Assembly (NCBI GenBank): GCA_963575745.1 | Contig: CAUYUJ010020171.1 | Location: forward strand, 342,308 to 406,307 | Direction of reading: 5' to 3' | DNA: 64,000 nt | Source of the DNA: Prorocentrum cordatum | Taxonomy: Eukaryota > Sar > Dinophyceae > Prorocentrales > Prorocentraceae | Translations under genes and position numbers: made by a program | The notes under the pieces: model-generated | Told to the model about the DNA's origin: nothing | The model's database searches: none | Seen by the model: only the letters and a program-made list of their open reading frames with translations | Shown here: piece by piece, positions 55,181-64,000 of the stretch | Numbering within the stretch: the stretch's first letter is position 1 | How the letters are laid out: the number at the start of each line of letters is the position of its first letter

Positions 55181-55535
55181 GTGTCGGCCTCTTCCTCATG
55201 TCGGGCTCCTCGTGTCGGCCTCTTCCTCGTGTCCCCCTGAGACCTTCGAGCTGCAGTGCCGTTTTTAATACATGCCCCGCGTGCGGATCATGTATGACGA
55301 ATGTTGGGATTCAGTCTTAAAAACGACGACGAGTTCATGCGTAGATTTATTCATAAATTAGTCATGTATGCAAATCCCATGTTAAAAAAACAATCCATGT
55401 ATAAAAAAACTACCCTGTACCCTTCTCGAGTCGGCCTCTGCATCCTCCTCGTGGTAGGGTTTCGATGCTCTTCTCGCCTCTGCCGCCTCTGGGGGGGGGC
55501 GCCGCCGTCTCCCCGATGGGAATTCTCTCGTCGAT
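55181..55535. other. spacer, no gene recognised
   Basis: Begins with TGTCGGCCTCTTCCTC(A/G)TGTC repeats (55,182-55,232), then AT-richer unique sequence. Confidence 0.45.
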
Positions 55536-55736
55536 AGAGGAGGAGGAGGAGGAGGAGGAGGAGGAGGAGGAGGAGGAGCAGGAGCAGGAGCAGGAGCNNN
55601 NNNNNNNNNNNNNNNNNNNNNNNNNNNNNNNNNNNNNNNNNNNNNNNNNNNNNNNNNNNNNNNNNNNNNNNNNNNNNNNNNNNNNNNNNNNNNNNNNGGA
55701 GGAGGGGGAGGAGGAGGAGGAGGAGGGGGAGGGGGA
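55536..55736. repeat. (GGA)n array interrupted by an assembly gap
   Basis: GGA triplets occupy both sides (55,539-55,597 and 55,698-55,736) of exactly 100 N (55,598-55,697). The round number suggests a fixed-length scaffold gap, so the real array length is unknown. Confidence 0.9.
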
Positions 55737-55859
55737 GTTGTTCTACATGTTCAGTCTTTCGTCATTTTCGGTCTCCAGGGGCCATTTCGGGAACTGGGAA
55801 GCCGCGCGTTCCGGAACCGCGCGGGGACTGCACCAGACGCGCGGGGAGTGAAAGCGTAT

Positions 55860-56034
55860 TTGGGTGGTGATCCCCACCGGGACCCCCCCAGGACCCCTTC
55901 GGGACCCCCCAGGATCCCCCCGGGACCCCCCCGGGACCCTCCCCCCCCGCCGGGGAAGGGACAAACGGAAGTGGCTTCCCTTTGACGTGGTTACGACATG
56001 GGTCGATTTCCGTCAAGCCCGCTTGAGCACTGCA

Positions 56035-56098
<64 letters not shown>

Positions 56099-56099
56099 A

Positions 56100-56141
<42 letters not shown>

Positions 56142-56142
56142 T

Positions 56143-56183
<41 letters not shown>

Positions 56184-56184
56184 T

Positions 56185-56221
<37 letters not shown>

Positions 56222-56280
56222 ACGGCACAGCCCCTCACACACGCCGACAGGGTCGGCGGATTTGACGCGCGGAGCGCGCC
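55860..56280. repeat. GGGACCCCCC repeat plus dispersed segment with (GAC)n, copy 1
   Basis: GGGACCCCCC(C)AGGA units at 55,879-55,945, then GGAAGTGGCTTCCCTTTGA, (GAC)n at 56,034-56,222, and CCCCTCACACACGCCGACAGG. The same order recurs at 57,455-57,705. Confidence 0.75.
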
Positions 56281-56449
56281 AGGGCTGGCGCCAGAGGCGC
56301 CGCCAGGGGGGCCCAGGCGCCGACCCAAGAGGTCCGCGCGGACTTCCGACAATTTCTGGCTGTGCCGTTCCTGTTCCTGCATCGGCCCTGGATCCTCGGC
56401 CTCTGGTTGGACAGTGCCTCCGCTCGTCGAGAGCGTTCCGTTACCGTCA

Positions 56450-56600
56450 GCCTGCAGCCTCGAGCCTCGAGGTTCTCTGAGCCTCGGGGCCCCTCTGGAG
56501 CTCCGAGGCCCCTCTGGGGCCTCCGCGGCCTCCGAGCCTCGTGCCCCTCAGACCCGAGCTGGTCCCTCTGAGCCTCGAGGCCCCTCTGGATCCTTCCGGG
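56450..56600. repeat. GAGCCTCGAGG short repeat
   Basis: Irregular GAGCCTCG(A/G)GG(C/T)CCCTCTGG units on the plus strand. Confidence 0.7.
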
Positions 56601-56740
56601 CCCTCGGCGGCCGCGCCCCCCGGCGAGGCCGAGAGCCTCCGGGCCATCACGAAGGAGGAGGAGCGGCTCGCCAAGGAGGCGGAGGCCCTCGCGGAGGAGG
56701 CCTCGAGGCTGGAGGCCATGTCGGTGGAGGCGGTGCGCTC
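56600..56740 (+). CDS. possible exon with coiled-coil sequence
   Basis: One frame reads AAPPGEAESLRAITKEEERL, AKEAEALAEEASRLEAMSVE and then passes into an arginine repeat from the GTC array. The Glu/Ala/Leu pattern fits a coiled coil and codon use is GC-rich. No start, stop or partner exon can be chosen. Confidence 0.25.
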
Positions 56741-56990
56741 TCGTCGTCGCCGCCGTCGTCACCGCCGCCGCAGCCGTCGGCGTCGCCGCCGCCGTCGTCG
56801 CCGTCGTCGTCGTCGGCGTCGTCGGCGTGGGCGTCGCAGCCGTCGCCACCGTCGGCGGCTTCGTTGTCGTCGTCGTCGTCGACGGCGTCGGCGTCGGCGT
56901 CGGCGTCGTCGTTGACGTCGTTGTTGTCGTCGTCGACGTCGTCGTTGTCGTTGTTGCAGTCGCCGTCGTCGTCGCCGCCGCCGCCGTGGG
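56736..56990. repeat. (GTC)n array with GGC and GTT interruptions
   Basis: CGTCGTC triplets read as poly-Val, poly-Arg or poly-Ser; not a gene. Confidence 0.9.
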
Positions 56991-57059
56991 GAGCGCAAGT
57001 GCACCGCAATTTGCAAGGGATGGGCCTTGGGGTCGCAAGCTTGTATCACTTGTCGTTCC

Positions 57060-57470
57060 CCGTCAAGGCACGCTCTTGGAGCCGCGTTGGGGGCCTCTTG
57101 GGGGCGTTTTGGGCTGTCTTGGGGTTCTCCTGGGATGTTTTGGAGCGCTCTTGGAAGCCTCGTGGGCCGCGTTGGGGCGATCGTGAGGGCCTCTTCGGCC
57201 GTCTTGAAACGGAGGGAGGTGGAAAAGGCGAAAACACCAACATCTGTCAAACACCTTTGGGAAATCTCCGTCTTTCTTGCCTCTTGGGGCTCTCTTGGGA
57301 GTGCCTTTGGAGGCTTCTTAGGGCGTCTTGGAGGTGACCTGGGCAGTCTGTGAGCGTGTAGGCGTTCTGGACCGATCGTTTGGCGATCGGGGGCCTTCTT
57401 GGACTGTCTCGGGGGCCTCTTGAAGCACTCTTGGCTTGTTTCGGTACTTCTTGCAGCCCCGGGACCCCCA
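57060..57470. repeat. composite CTTGGGG element block
   Basis: GGGGCGTTTTGGGCTGTC and CTCTTGG-type units alternate with a segment around 57,200-57,260 (GAAACGGAGGGAGG, GGCGAAAACACC) that recurs in diverged form at 58,225-58,310. Confidence 0.65.
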
Positions 57471-57705
57471 GGGGGGGATGCGCATCTGACCCCCCCCCGG
57501 GTCTACCCCGGACCCCCCCCCCTGACGGTGGAGGGATCAAAGATCAAAGGGAAGCGGCTTCCATTCGATTCGATGACGACATTGCGAGTTTTGTCTCTCG
57601 CTGACAGGCTTGAGGAGGGTGCAGGGAAAGGGGACGACGCAGACGACGACTCGAACAGACAAACCCCTCGCACACGCCGACAGGCGGCGGATTTCTAGCG
57701 CCTCT
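57471..57705. repeat. dispersed segment, copy 2, without the (GAC)n expansion
   Basis: C-runs with GGGGGGATG, GGGAAGCGGCTTCCATTCGA, a short GACGACGCAGACGACGAC, then CCCCTCGCACACGCCGACAGG, collinear with 55,860-56,280. Confidence 0.7.
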
Positions 57706-57869
57706 CAGATCTGCGCATGTTTCCCGGCGAGAATCATTTTTTTCATCTTGCAAGAAATGCGCACGAGACCGAACCATGCACGGGGAATGGTCGTCCGAAC
57801 GATGGCAAGGATTGGAGACATTTCTAATGCTGTTCGGCCCATTCCGCCACCGTGCCTGGAGTGTGGGTA

Positions 57870-58520
57870 AGTGTAGGAGGCTCATCGGGGGCCTCTTGGA
57901 TGCAGTTCTGAGGCCTCTTGGATACCGTTTGGGTGCTTCTTTTGGGGCCTCTTGGAGGCCTCGTGGGGCCTCTAAGGGGGCCTCTTGGGCTCTCTTGGAG
58001 GCCTCTTGGAGCCTCCAGGGGGCCCCTTGGGGCGGATGCTCGAATTGTTGGTTCGTGTTCCCCCTCGTGGGCCCATCTTGGGGCCGTCTTGGGGCCCTTT
58101 TCGGCTATCTTGGGCGCCTCTCGGGACGATCTGGCCCTGTTGGACCGTTTTGGGGCCCTCTTGGGGGCCTCTTGGGCGCCTCTTGGGCCGTCTTGGGGCG
58201 GTCATGGGGGCCTTTGTGGCCATCTTGGAGTGTTGGAAGCTCGAAAACGCGAGAACGCGAACAACAGCGAAAGCACATGAGGAACATCAATGAGTGTTGC
58301 TTCGTTGGGTCCTCTTGGGGATCCTCATGGAGCGCTCTTGGAGTCCCTTTAAGGGCTCTTGGGCCGTGTTGGGGGCCATTTGCGGGGTCTTGGAGCGCTC
58401 TTCGGCTGTCTTGGAGGCCTCTTGGTCCCTCTTGGGCGCTTTCTGGGGCCCTCTTGGCCCGTCTCGGGGCCTTGTGGCCTCTGCGAACGTCATGCGAGGC
58501 CGCCCAACAGCGCGCGGAAA
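57870..58520. repeat. composite CTTGGGG element block
   Basis: Two short-repeat stretches (57,870-58,040 and 58,075-58,225) and a third (58,310-58,470) separated by GCTCGAATTGTTGGTTCGTG and a GAAAACGCGAGAACGCGAAC segment. Confidence 0.65.
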
Positions 58521-59300
58521 CACCCAGGTAGTCTAAGAAGTTTGATGTCCAGCCCCTAGAATACTATAACATCAGAGTCCTGAGTACAGGGAATACAAGA
58601 CATATGCGAGCCTGGAGACCCTAAACTCCAAACCGCCTCGCGGCACGGTGGCGGATAGAACAAGGAACATTGATTTTCTTACCGTCGCCGTCTTAATGGG
58701 TCCTTCGATTCGGTATATGATCGGGTTGGACCAGCCTTGGCCCGCGGCCACTTGTTGGTGTCGAGGTCAGACAGAGCTAGTGGAGCGTGCCAGCAGGCTT
58801 AGTGGGCGCCGTTCGGCGGCCTTTGGGAACTGTTGTTTGGCCTCTTTTGGGGGGCATCTTTCGGGCCTTTCGGGCACTTGGGGCAGAGGATTCGAAATCT
58901 CAATTCGAGTGCCCCTTCGTGGGTCCCTCTGGGAGCCATCTGAGGGCCCTCTTGGGCCGTCTTGGGATGATCAGGGAGGCCTGTTGGGCCGTCTTGGACG
59001 CCGTGAAAGCCGAACGTCGGATATGCTGAACATGCCTGCGTTCCAGAAGGGATGGTGTGACTCTTCTTCTTGGACCTCTCGAGGGAGGGCTCTTGGAGGC
59101 CTCTTGGGGCGTCTTGGAGGCCGTCTGGGGGCCATCGGGAGCGTCTAGGACCGATCGCTAGGCGACTCGGGGTCCCCCCGGACCGCCTGAAAGGCCTCTG
59201 GGGGCCCTCTTGGCCTGTCTTGGAGTCGTCCGGGGGCCCCGTAGAGCCGTTGCGGGTCCTCCTGGGGCGCTCCAGACGCGGCCCGGCCCGCTGGGCCCCG
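58521..59300. repeat. spacer then further CTTGGGG element block
   Basis: 58,521-58,795 is non-repetitive with no gene recognised. From 58,800 the short-repeat/spacer alternation resumes, including TCGAAATCTCAATTCGAGTG near 58,889, the counterpart of the minus-orientation spacer at 10,190. Confidence 0.55.
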
Positions 59301-59384
59301 AAGCAATCAGGATCCGTCTCCCAACAATATAGGTATCCTTGGTGTGCGTGCACTTCTATGTGTACATGTGTATACGTGTATGCA

Positions 59385-59470
59385 CAGCCCCGCGCTCTTT
59401 CTCTCTCTCTCTCTCTCTCTCTCTTTCTGTTTTTTTTTTTTTTTTCTCTCTCTCTCTCTCTTTCTCCCTT
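59385..59470. repeat. (CT)n with internal poly-T
   Basis: CT runs at 59,399-59,426 and 59,446-59,464 with a T-run between. Confidence 0.95.
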
Positions 59471-59824
59471 CCGTCCATTCCACCCCGTTCCTCCCGAGGG
59501 TCCCCGCCCGAACAGCCTCGATCCTGTTACCCCCCGATCCCCGAAGCTCGCGCCTGCGCCGATCCTCGGGCCCCGCCCAAGGGAAGCCCGAGCCTCCGCG
59601 GGCACGGAGCCTCGCGCCCAGACCTCGATGGGCCCGATCGCCCAAGTCGGATCCGCACCGCCTGCTGACGTCGTCCTGCCGTCGGAGCCCCGGGCCTGGC
59701 ATCGCTCGGACGTGTGCACTTTACCTTCGGCGAGGACCATCGAGGAGCATCCTTGATCGTTTGACGAAAAAGCCGCGCACGAAACCGAAAAAAAACAGGG
59801 AATGGACGTCCGAGCGATGGCCAG
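59471..59824. other. spacer, no gene recognised
   Basis: GC-rich. The end (59,780-59,824, ACAGGGAATGGACGTCCGAGCGATGG) is echoed at 60,020-60,048 and near 57,780, suggesting it belongs to a repeat bordering the next element. Confidence 0.45.
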
Positions 59825-59980
59825 GATGGGGTCGGAGGACCGCGCCGCATCGCCGATGCATCGGCGATGCGGCTCGATGTGAGGCCCGTGATTCCCCACT
59901 CCGACGTCAGCGATGCATCGCCGACGTCCCCGATGCATCGCCCATGCATTGGCGATGCGGCGCTATCCTTCGACCCCATC
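59825..59980. mobile_element. TIR element with GATGCATC palindromes, copy 1
   Basis: 156 bp. A 30-bp left arm (GATGGGGTCGGAGGAC...) and right arm (59,951-59,980) pair with three mismatches. A perfect 30-bp palindrome centred on GATGCATC spans 59,844-59,873, and further GATGCATCG motifs lie at about 59,914 and 59,932. Copy 2 is at 61,036-61,198. Confidence 0.8.
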
Positions 59981-60189
59981 TACTCGGACACCATCTAGAA
60001 GGCCTCTACCGAAAAAAACACAGGGAGTGGACGTCTGAGCGATGGCCAGTGGACGCGCAGCGGCCCTCCCGGCGCCCGGGGAACAAGCCGCGGCCGGCGC
60101 CGGGCTGCGGCCCGTTGGCGGAAGGGCTGCGCCGGCCCCGAGCCCGCACGGAGGGCGGGCGGGCACGGCTGATGGGGCTGTGTTCCCCC

Positions 60190-60410
60190 ACCGCCATATA
60201 AGTTGGAGGTGGAGGAGGAGGAGGAGGAGGAGGAAGAAGAGGAGGAGGAGGAGGAGGAAGAAGAAGAAGAAGAGGATGAGGAGGAGGAGGAGGAATAAGA
60301 AGAAGAAGAGGAGGAGGAGGAGGAGAAACCCCCCTCCCCCTCCTACTTCTGGTGGTGGTGGTGGTGGTGGTGGTGGTGGTGGTGGTGGTGGTGGAGGTGG
60401 ACAACAAGCC
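60190..60410. repeat. (GGA/GAA)n then (TGG)n
   Basis: GGAGGAAGAAGAA triplets to about 60,330, a C-rich joint and (GGT)n at 60,350-60,402. Confidence 0.95.
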
Positions 60411-61030
60411 CACCAACGGAGCCTCGCGCCCTCGCCCAGACCTCCTGCCCAGGAGCCCGGCAGGCCCGAGCCCCGCTCGCTGCGCCTGGCCGCCCCTCCT
60501 CCCCCCCTTCAGGGGTGTGCGCCTGCCCGCCCTCCCGAAGCGGGGGAGGGCGCGCTTTCGGGGCGGAGGGCAGCGAGGATGAGGGGGAGGGAAACGAGGG
60601 GGAGCGAGGAGGAGGAGGAGGAGGAGGAGGAGGAGGAGGCGCAGGAGGAGGAGAGGAGGAGGGAGGAGGGGAGGCAGGAGCGAGGACGAGGAGCCAGGAG
60701 CCAGGAGCCAGAGCGAGGAGGAGGAGGAGGGGAGGAGGAGTCCAGGAGTGAGTGGAGGAGGAGGAGGATGGGAGAGAGGAGCCAGCAGGAGCCGGAGCCA
60801 GGAGCCAGGAGTCCAGGAGCCAGGAGCCAAGACAGGAGCCAGGAGGGGGGCGAGGAGAGGAGGATGAGGAGGAGGAGAGGAGGGAGGGAGGGCCCGGGGA
60901 GCTTTGGCTGTGGTCGAGGAGCCGCGAGGCGGGCTCCTGCTCTCTGAGGCCCCGACGAGGGCCCCCGAGACTGGTGGGCAGCACCTTCTCCCGGTGCCGA
61001 TCTCGGAAGCTGGGCCTCCCAGACGGGGTC
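60411..61030. repeat. GA/GGA-rich block with AGGAGCCAGGAGCC repeat
   Basis: GGA triplets from 60,605 to 60,660, then GAGCCAGGAGCCAGG units at 60,690-60,850 and GGAGGAGG to 60,885. No gene recognised. Confidence 0.75.
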
Positions 61031-61035
61031 AGAGT

Positions 61036-61198
61036 GGTGGGGTCGAAGGATCGCAACGCATCGCCGATGCATCAGCGGATGCGGCTTTGATGTGTGGAGT
61101 TCGGTTTTCTCCACGCCGACGGCGCGCCGATGCATCGCCTGACGTCGCCGATGCATCGCCGATGCGTTGGCGATGCGGCGGGATCCTTCGGCCCCACC
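61036..61198. mobile_element. TIR element with GATGCATC palindromes, copy 2
   Basis: 163 bp. Arms GGTGGGGTCGAAGGATCG... and ...GGATCCTTCGGCCCCACC match copy 1, and the interior again has three to four GATGCATCG motifs (61,069-61,155). The flank CCCCATCTAC follows, as it does after copy 1. Confidence 0.75.
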
Positions 61199-61484
61199 CC
61201 GACCCCATCTACCGGGAGGCCTCTAAAGCAGTCCCCCACTATGTGAGGGCGCATCCCCAGGATTGGCATCGCCGTCGGCCGTGCCAGTCTCAGCGGTACG
61301 GGTGGGCTCCATGCTGGTGATTCCCTCCGTCCCGGTGGACATGGCGCCTGGCCCCTCGGGGGGCCTCGCGCGCGAGCGAGCCCCCCCCCCCCGCAGGAGT
61401 GGGGCGCCGCGCAGCCCGAAGCAGACGACGCCGGGCCGCCCGAGGGGGGCGAGGCAGGAGGCCGCCGCGGCGCGCGCCCGGCCG

Positions 61485-61790
61485 CCCCGCTCCTCCTCCT
61501 CCTCCTCCTCCTCCACCTCCTCCACCTCCTCCTCCTCCTCCTTCTCCTCTTCCTTCTCCTCCTCCTCCTCATCATCCTCCTCCTCCTGCTCCTCGTCCTC
61601 CTCCCTCCTCTCTCCTCCTCCTCCCTCCTCCCTCCTTCCTCCTTTTTTCCTCCCTCCTTTTTTCCTCCTCCCCCCTCCCTCCTCCTCCCTCCTCCCTCCT
61701 TCCTCCTCCTTCTCCCTCCTCCTCCTCCTCCTCCTCCTCCTCCTCCTCCTCCTCCTCCTGCTCCTCCTCCTCCTCCGCCTCCTCCTCCTA
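61485..61790. repeat. (TCC)n array
   Basis: CTCCTC/CTCCCTCCT repeat with TTTTTTCCTCC interruptions. Confidence 0.95.
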
Positions 61791-62400
61791 CTTCCCCAGT
61801 GCATTACCGCTCGGCCCCATCTGATCAGATCAGTGATCGGAGATATATGTGTGTATAGGCGGAGTAGCCCCCACCAGAAAAGCAGTGTCGGCTCTGATTG
61901 GAATTGTGCATGTGGGCGAGGCAGCGCTGCGCGAGGCTGATGATGATTCGTCCCAGTCGAGGCCCACTCGGTCAAAAAAGGTCTGGTGTCTCGCGGTTGC
62001 CCGCAGTCGTTGTCCTGTGGATTGTCCCAGGGTTGTCCCGTGGTGGACTGGGGGGTTGTCGCGTGGGTTGTCCCGTTGTTGTCCCCACGTGTTGTCCCAT
62101 GGGTTGTCCTGTGGGATGTTCCGTGGTTGCCGTGGGCAATCAACATGCAAATTCAATAGGAAACGATGGGCAGTCTGAAATGAACCGGGGGGGATAATTA
62201 GGCTGATGGGTGGCAGGCATCGACCCTGAATCGCCCATTGATCGACGAACCGAGAGCCCACCCCGCCGAGGAACGTTCGCTTCCCCATCGAGAGCACATC
62301 GCCGATCAATCGACGAGGTATCGCCGATTCAAGCTCGATATGGCCCCCCCTGCCCCCCTCAGCTGACCTCCGAGCTCACCCCCCCCCTTACGTGCCCCCT
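61791..62400. other. spacer with GTTGTCC minisatellite
   Basis: GTTGTCCC(A/G)TG(G/T) units of about 12-14 bp recur at 62,005-62,130. CGATCAATCGACGA-type motifs lie at 62,238-62,335. No gene recognised. Confidence 0.55.
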
Positions 62401-62419
62401 GACGTGCCTCTGACGAGCA

Positions 62420-62545
62420 TGAACGTCTTCCTCCTCCTCCTCCTCCTCCTCCTCCTCCTCCTCCTCCTCCTCACCCTACCCCTCCTCCCCCTCCTCCTCC
62501 TCCTGCTCCTCCTCCTCCTGCTCCTCATCCCCCTCATCCTCCTCA
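62420..62545. repeat. (CTC)n array
   Basis: CCTCCT triplets with GCT and CCC interruptions. Confidence 0.9.
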
Positions 62546-62970
62546 TTGCAGGTCTTCAGAGGTCCGGTCCCTGGAGGCTTGCTGGAGGTCCTCGGGAGAG
62601 GCCTTAGTTCCGGAGGGTTCCAAAGGGGGTTTTGGGGGAGGGGGATTTCCAGAGAGCCCTCCAGGTGCCCCGGGACCTCGTCAAAACGGAGGGGGCGAAG
62701 CCCCTGGGGGGACCCCTCCTGGAAAGCCCCCTCCCCAAAAAACTCCGTTGGAACCCTGCGGTTAGTCGGACGGATCCAGGAAGTCCGTTCCATAGCGCGG
62801 TGGAGCGCTCTCAGAACGTTTGGGAACGCTCCGAGAGGGCCGCGGCGGCCGAGGCATCCTCCAGAGCTGCTCCATCTCAGGGGCTCTCGATCTATCCTGG
62901 CCCGATTTCAGCCCCGTTCAGGCTGCGCCTTGCCTGGGAGGCCGTCGGCGGCCTCCAGGAGGCCGCGGCG
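62546..62970. other. spacer, no gene recognised
   Basis: GC-rich sequence with several overlapping open frames and no recognised motif. Confidence 0.35.
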
Positions 62971-62974
62971 AGAT

Positions 62975-63135
62975 TGGCGAGGAGGAGGAGGAGGAGGAGG
63001 AGGAGGACCAGGAGGAGCAGGAGGAGAAGGATGACGAGGAGAAGGAGGGTGAGCAGACGCCAGGAGGAGGAAGAGGAGGAGGAGGAGGGGGAGGAGGAGG
63101 AGGAGGAGGAGGAGGAGGAGGAGGAGGAGGGGCCA
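62975..63135. repeat. (GGA)n array
   Basis: GGAGGA triplets with GAC and GCA interruptions. Confidence 0.95.
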
Positions 63136-63210
63136 GGCGGCGACGGCGGGAGCGCCGCGAGGCTGCGTGGCGGCGGCTGCGTGGCGGCGGCCGCGACGGC
63201 TACAGGCGAG

Positions 63211-63459
63211 GCTGATGAGCAGGTCGACCCTGCCACATCAAGGGTAGGTCTTTTAGCCGGGCCCGTCCCTCTAGAGGAGGAGTATGCAGAATTAGCAAAA
63301 ATAGAGTCGGGGGCTGATGAGTAGGTCGACCCTGCCACGTCAAGGGTAGGTTTTTTAGCCGGGCCCGTTTCTCTAGAGGAGGAGTATGCAGAATTAGCAA
63401 AAATAGAGTCGGGGGCTGATGAGTAGGTCGACCCTGCCACGTCAAGGGTGGGTTCAAGC
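63211..63459. repeat. 102-bp tandem repeat made of one end of the TACAGG element
   Basis: GGCTGATGAG(C/T)AGGTCGACC recurs at 63,211, 63,313 and 63,415 (period 102). Each unit carries GGGCCCGT(C/T)(C/T)CTCTAGAGGAGG followed by AGTATGCAGAATTAG, matching the left end of the TIR element that starts at 63,460. Confidence 0.8.
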
Positions 63460-63611
63460 CGGGCCCGTCCCTCTACAGGCGGAGTATGCAGAAATAGTAA
63501 AAAGATAGTCGGGGGGCGATTTGTTTGAGCATCTTTGGATTATTCGGTTTTTTTTGTTGCTGAGTAGTTTTAGGTTGTCCTCCAGAATCCGCCTGTAGGG
63601 GGACAGGCCCG
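63460..63611. mobile_element. short TIR element 'TACAGG' family, copy 3
   Basis: Left end CGGGCCCGTCCCTCTACAGG, right end TCCGCCTGTAGGGGGACAGG then CCCGACC. The T-rich interior differs from the other copies. Confidence 0.7.
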
Positions 63612-63813
63612 ACCCATGGGTAGGTACCCTTGTGCCCTGTGTTTCGCGACCCATGCCATCCTGCATTCCTGTGGCAGTGCGCCCCTCGGAGGTGCCCCGT
63701 GCCCCTCCGGCCGCGCGCTGACGGGGCCGGGGGGAGGCGGGAACGCTCCGAGAAGCAGCCTCCTTCGGAGAGGCCGTCCCCCCTCCCCCCTCGCCCCCCT
63801 GCGCGCGCCACCA

Positions 63814-63965
63814 CTCAGGAGGAGAAGAAACGCACAGACACAATTAATCGTCGAGTCCCAGGAACATATGGGCAGTGGGGGGGAATACGAAAACCTAAAA
63901 AATATGAGAAGATATGGGGAGTCCTGTTATTTGTGTGGATTCGTTCGTGTGTCCTGGGGCCCCTT
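63814..63965. mobile_element. AT-rich dispersed repeat, copy 2
   Basis: Collinear with 28,909-29,075, from CTCAGGAGGAGAAG to TCCTGGGGCCCCTTC. It lies 200 bp right of a TACAGG-family element. Confidence 0.7.
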
Positions 63966-64000
63966 CTGCCACGCCCTCACGCGTGTCCCCTTCGGTCAGC

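Noticed and set aside
62238-62335. Third copy of the GATGCATC element (CGATCAATCGACGA-type motifs)
   Set aside because: The motif is different and the GGGGTCGAAGGA-type TIRs are absent; treated as chance or very remote similarity.

Overview
The window reads as dinoflagellate nuclear DNA. The strongest sign is a complete 22-nt dinoflagellate spliced-leader sequence at 17,062-17,083. Supporting signs are a GC-rich composition, an intron-bearing MFS gene with repeat-bounded introns, degenerate 35-residue PPR-type repeats, decayed retroelements and heavy simple-repeat load. I cannot name the species. One 100-base assembly gap lies at 55,598-55,697.

The only gene that reads cleanly is a three-exon major facilitator transporter (1,456-3,483, +). 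It is followed to 8.4 kb by a 1.62-kb tandem duplication and three arrays of a 152-bp repeat. From 8.4 to 17 kb there are 'CTTGGGG'-type repeats in both orientations, an ACAT/ACGT array and two copies of a 0.65-0.9 kb dispersed repeat (third copy at 39.8-40.6 kb). From 17 to 23 kb a spliced-leader relic precedes a long ORF with decayed PPR-like repeats, then a WW-domain ORF and more PPR debris. From 21.4 to about 31.4 kb the minus strand is coding-like. Its recognisable core (27.7-29.8 kb) is a broken reverse transcriptase-RNase H region, split by an AT-rich repeat and lacking one catalytic Asp. A 3' LINE-type fragment sits on + at 31.96-32.55 kb. From about 49.5 down to 43.35 kb the minus strand holds a decayed LINE-like element: zinc-finger/ORF1-like start, endonuclease, RT tail, RNase H. 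The remainder is microsatellites, CTTGGGG repeats and short inverted-repeat elements.

The most interesting structure is the set of short non-autonomous elements. Intron 2 of the transporter (2,038-2,277) has a near full-length copy of itself, ends included, at 54,939-55,180, so it looks like an introner-type mobile intron. Several unrelated 110-230 bp terminal-inverted-repeat elements also occur (29.9/37.0 kb; 37.8/38.1 kb; 38.6/54.5/63.5 kb; 42.6 kb; 53.9 kb; 59.8/61.0 kb). I found no tRNA, rRNA, CRISPR array, operon or prokaryotic regulatory structure. All identities rest on reading the sequence by eye; no database search was run.
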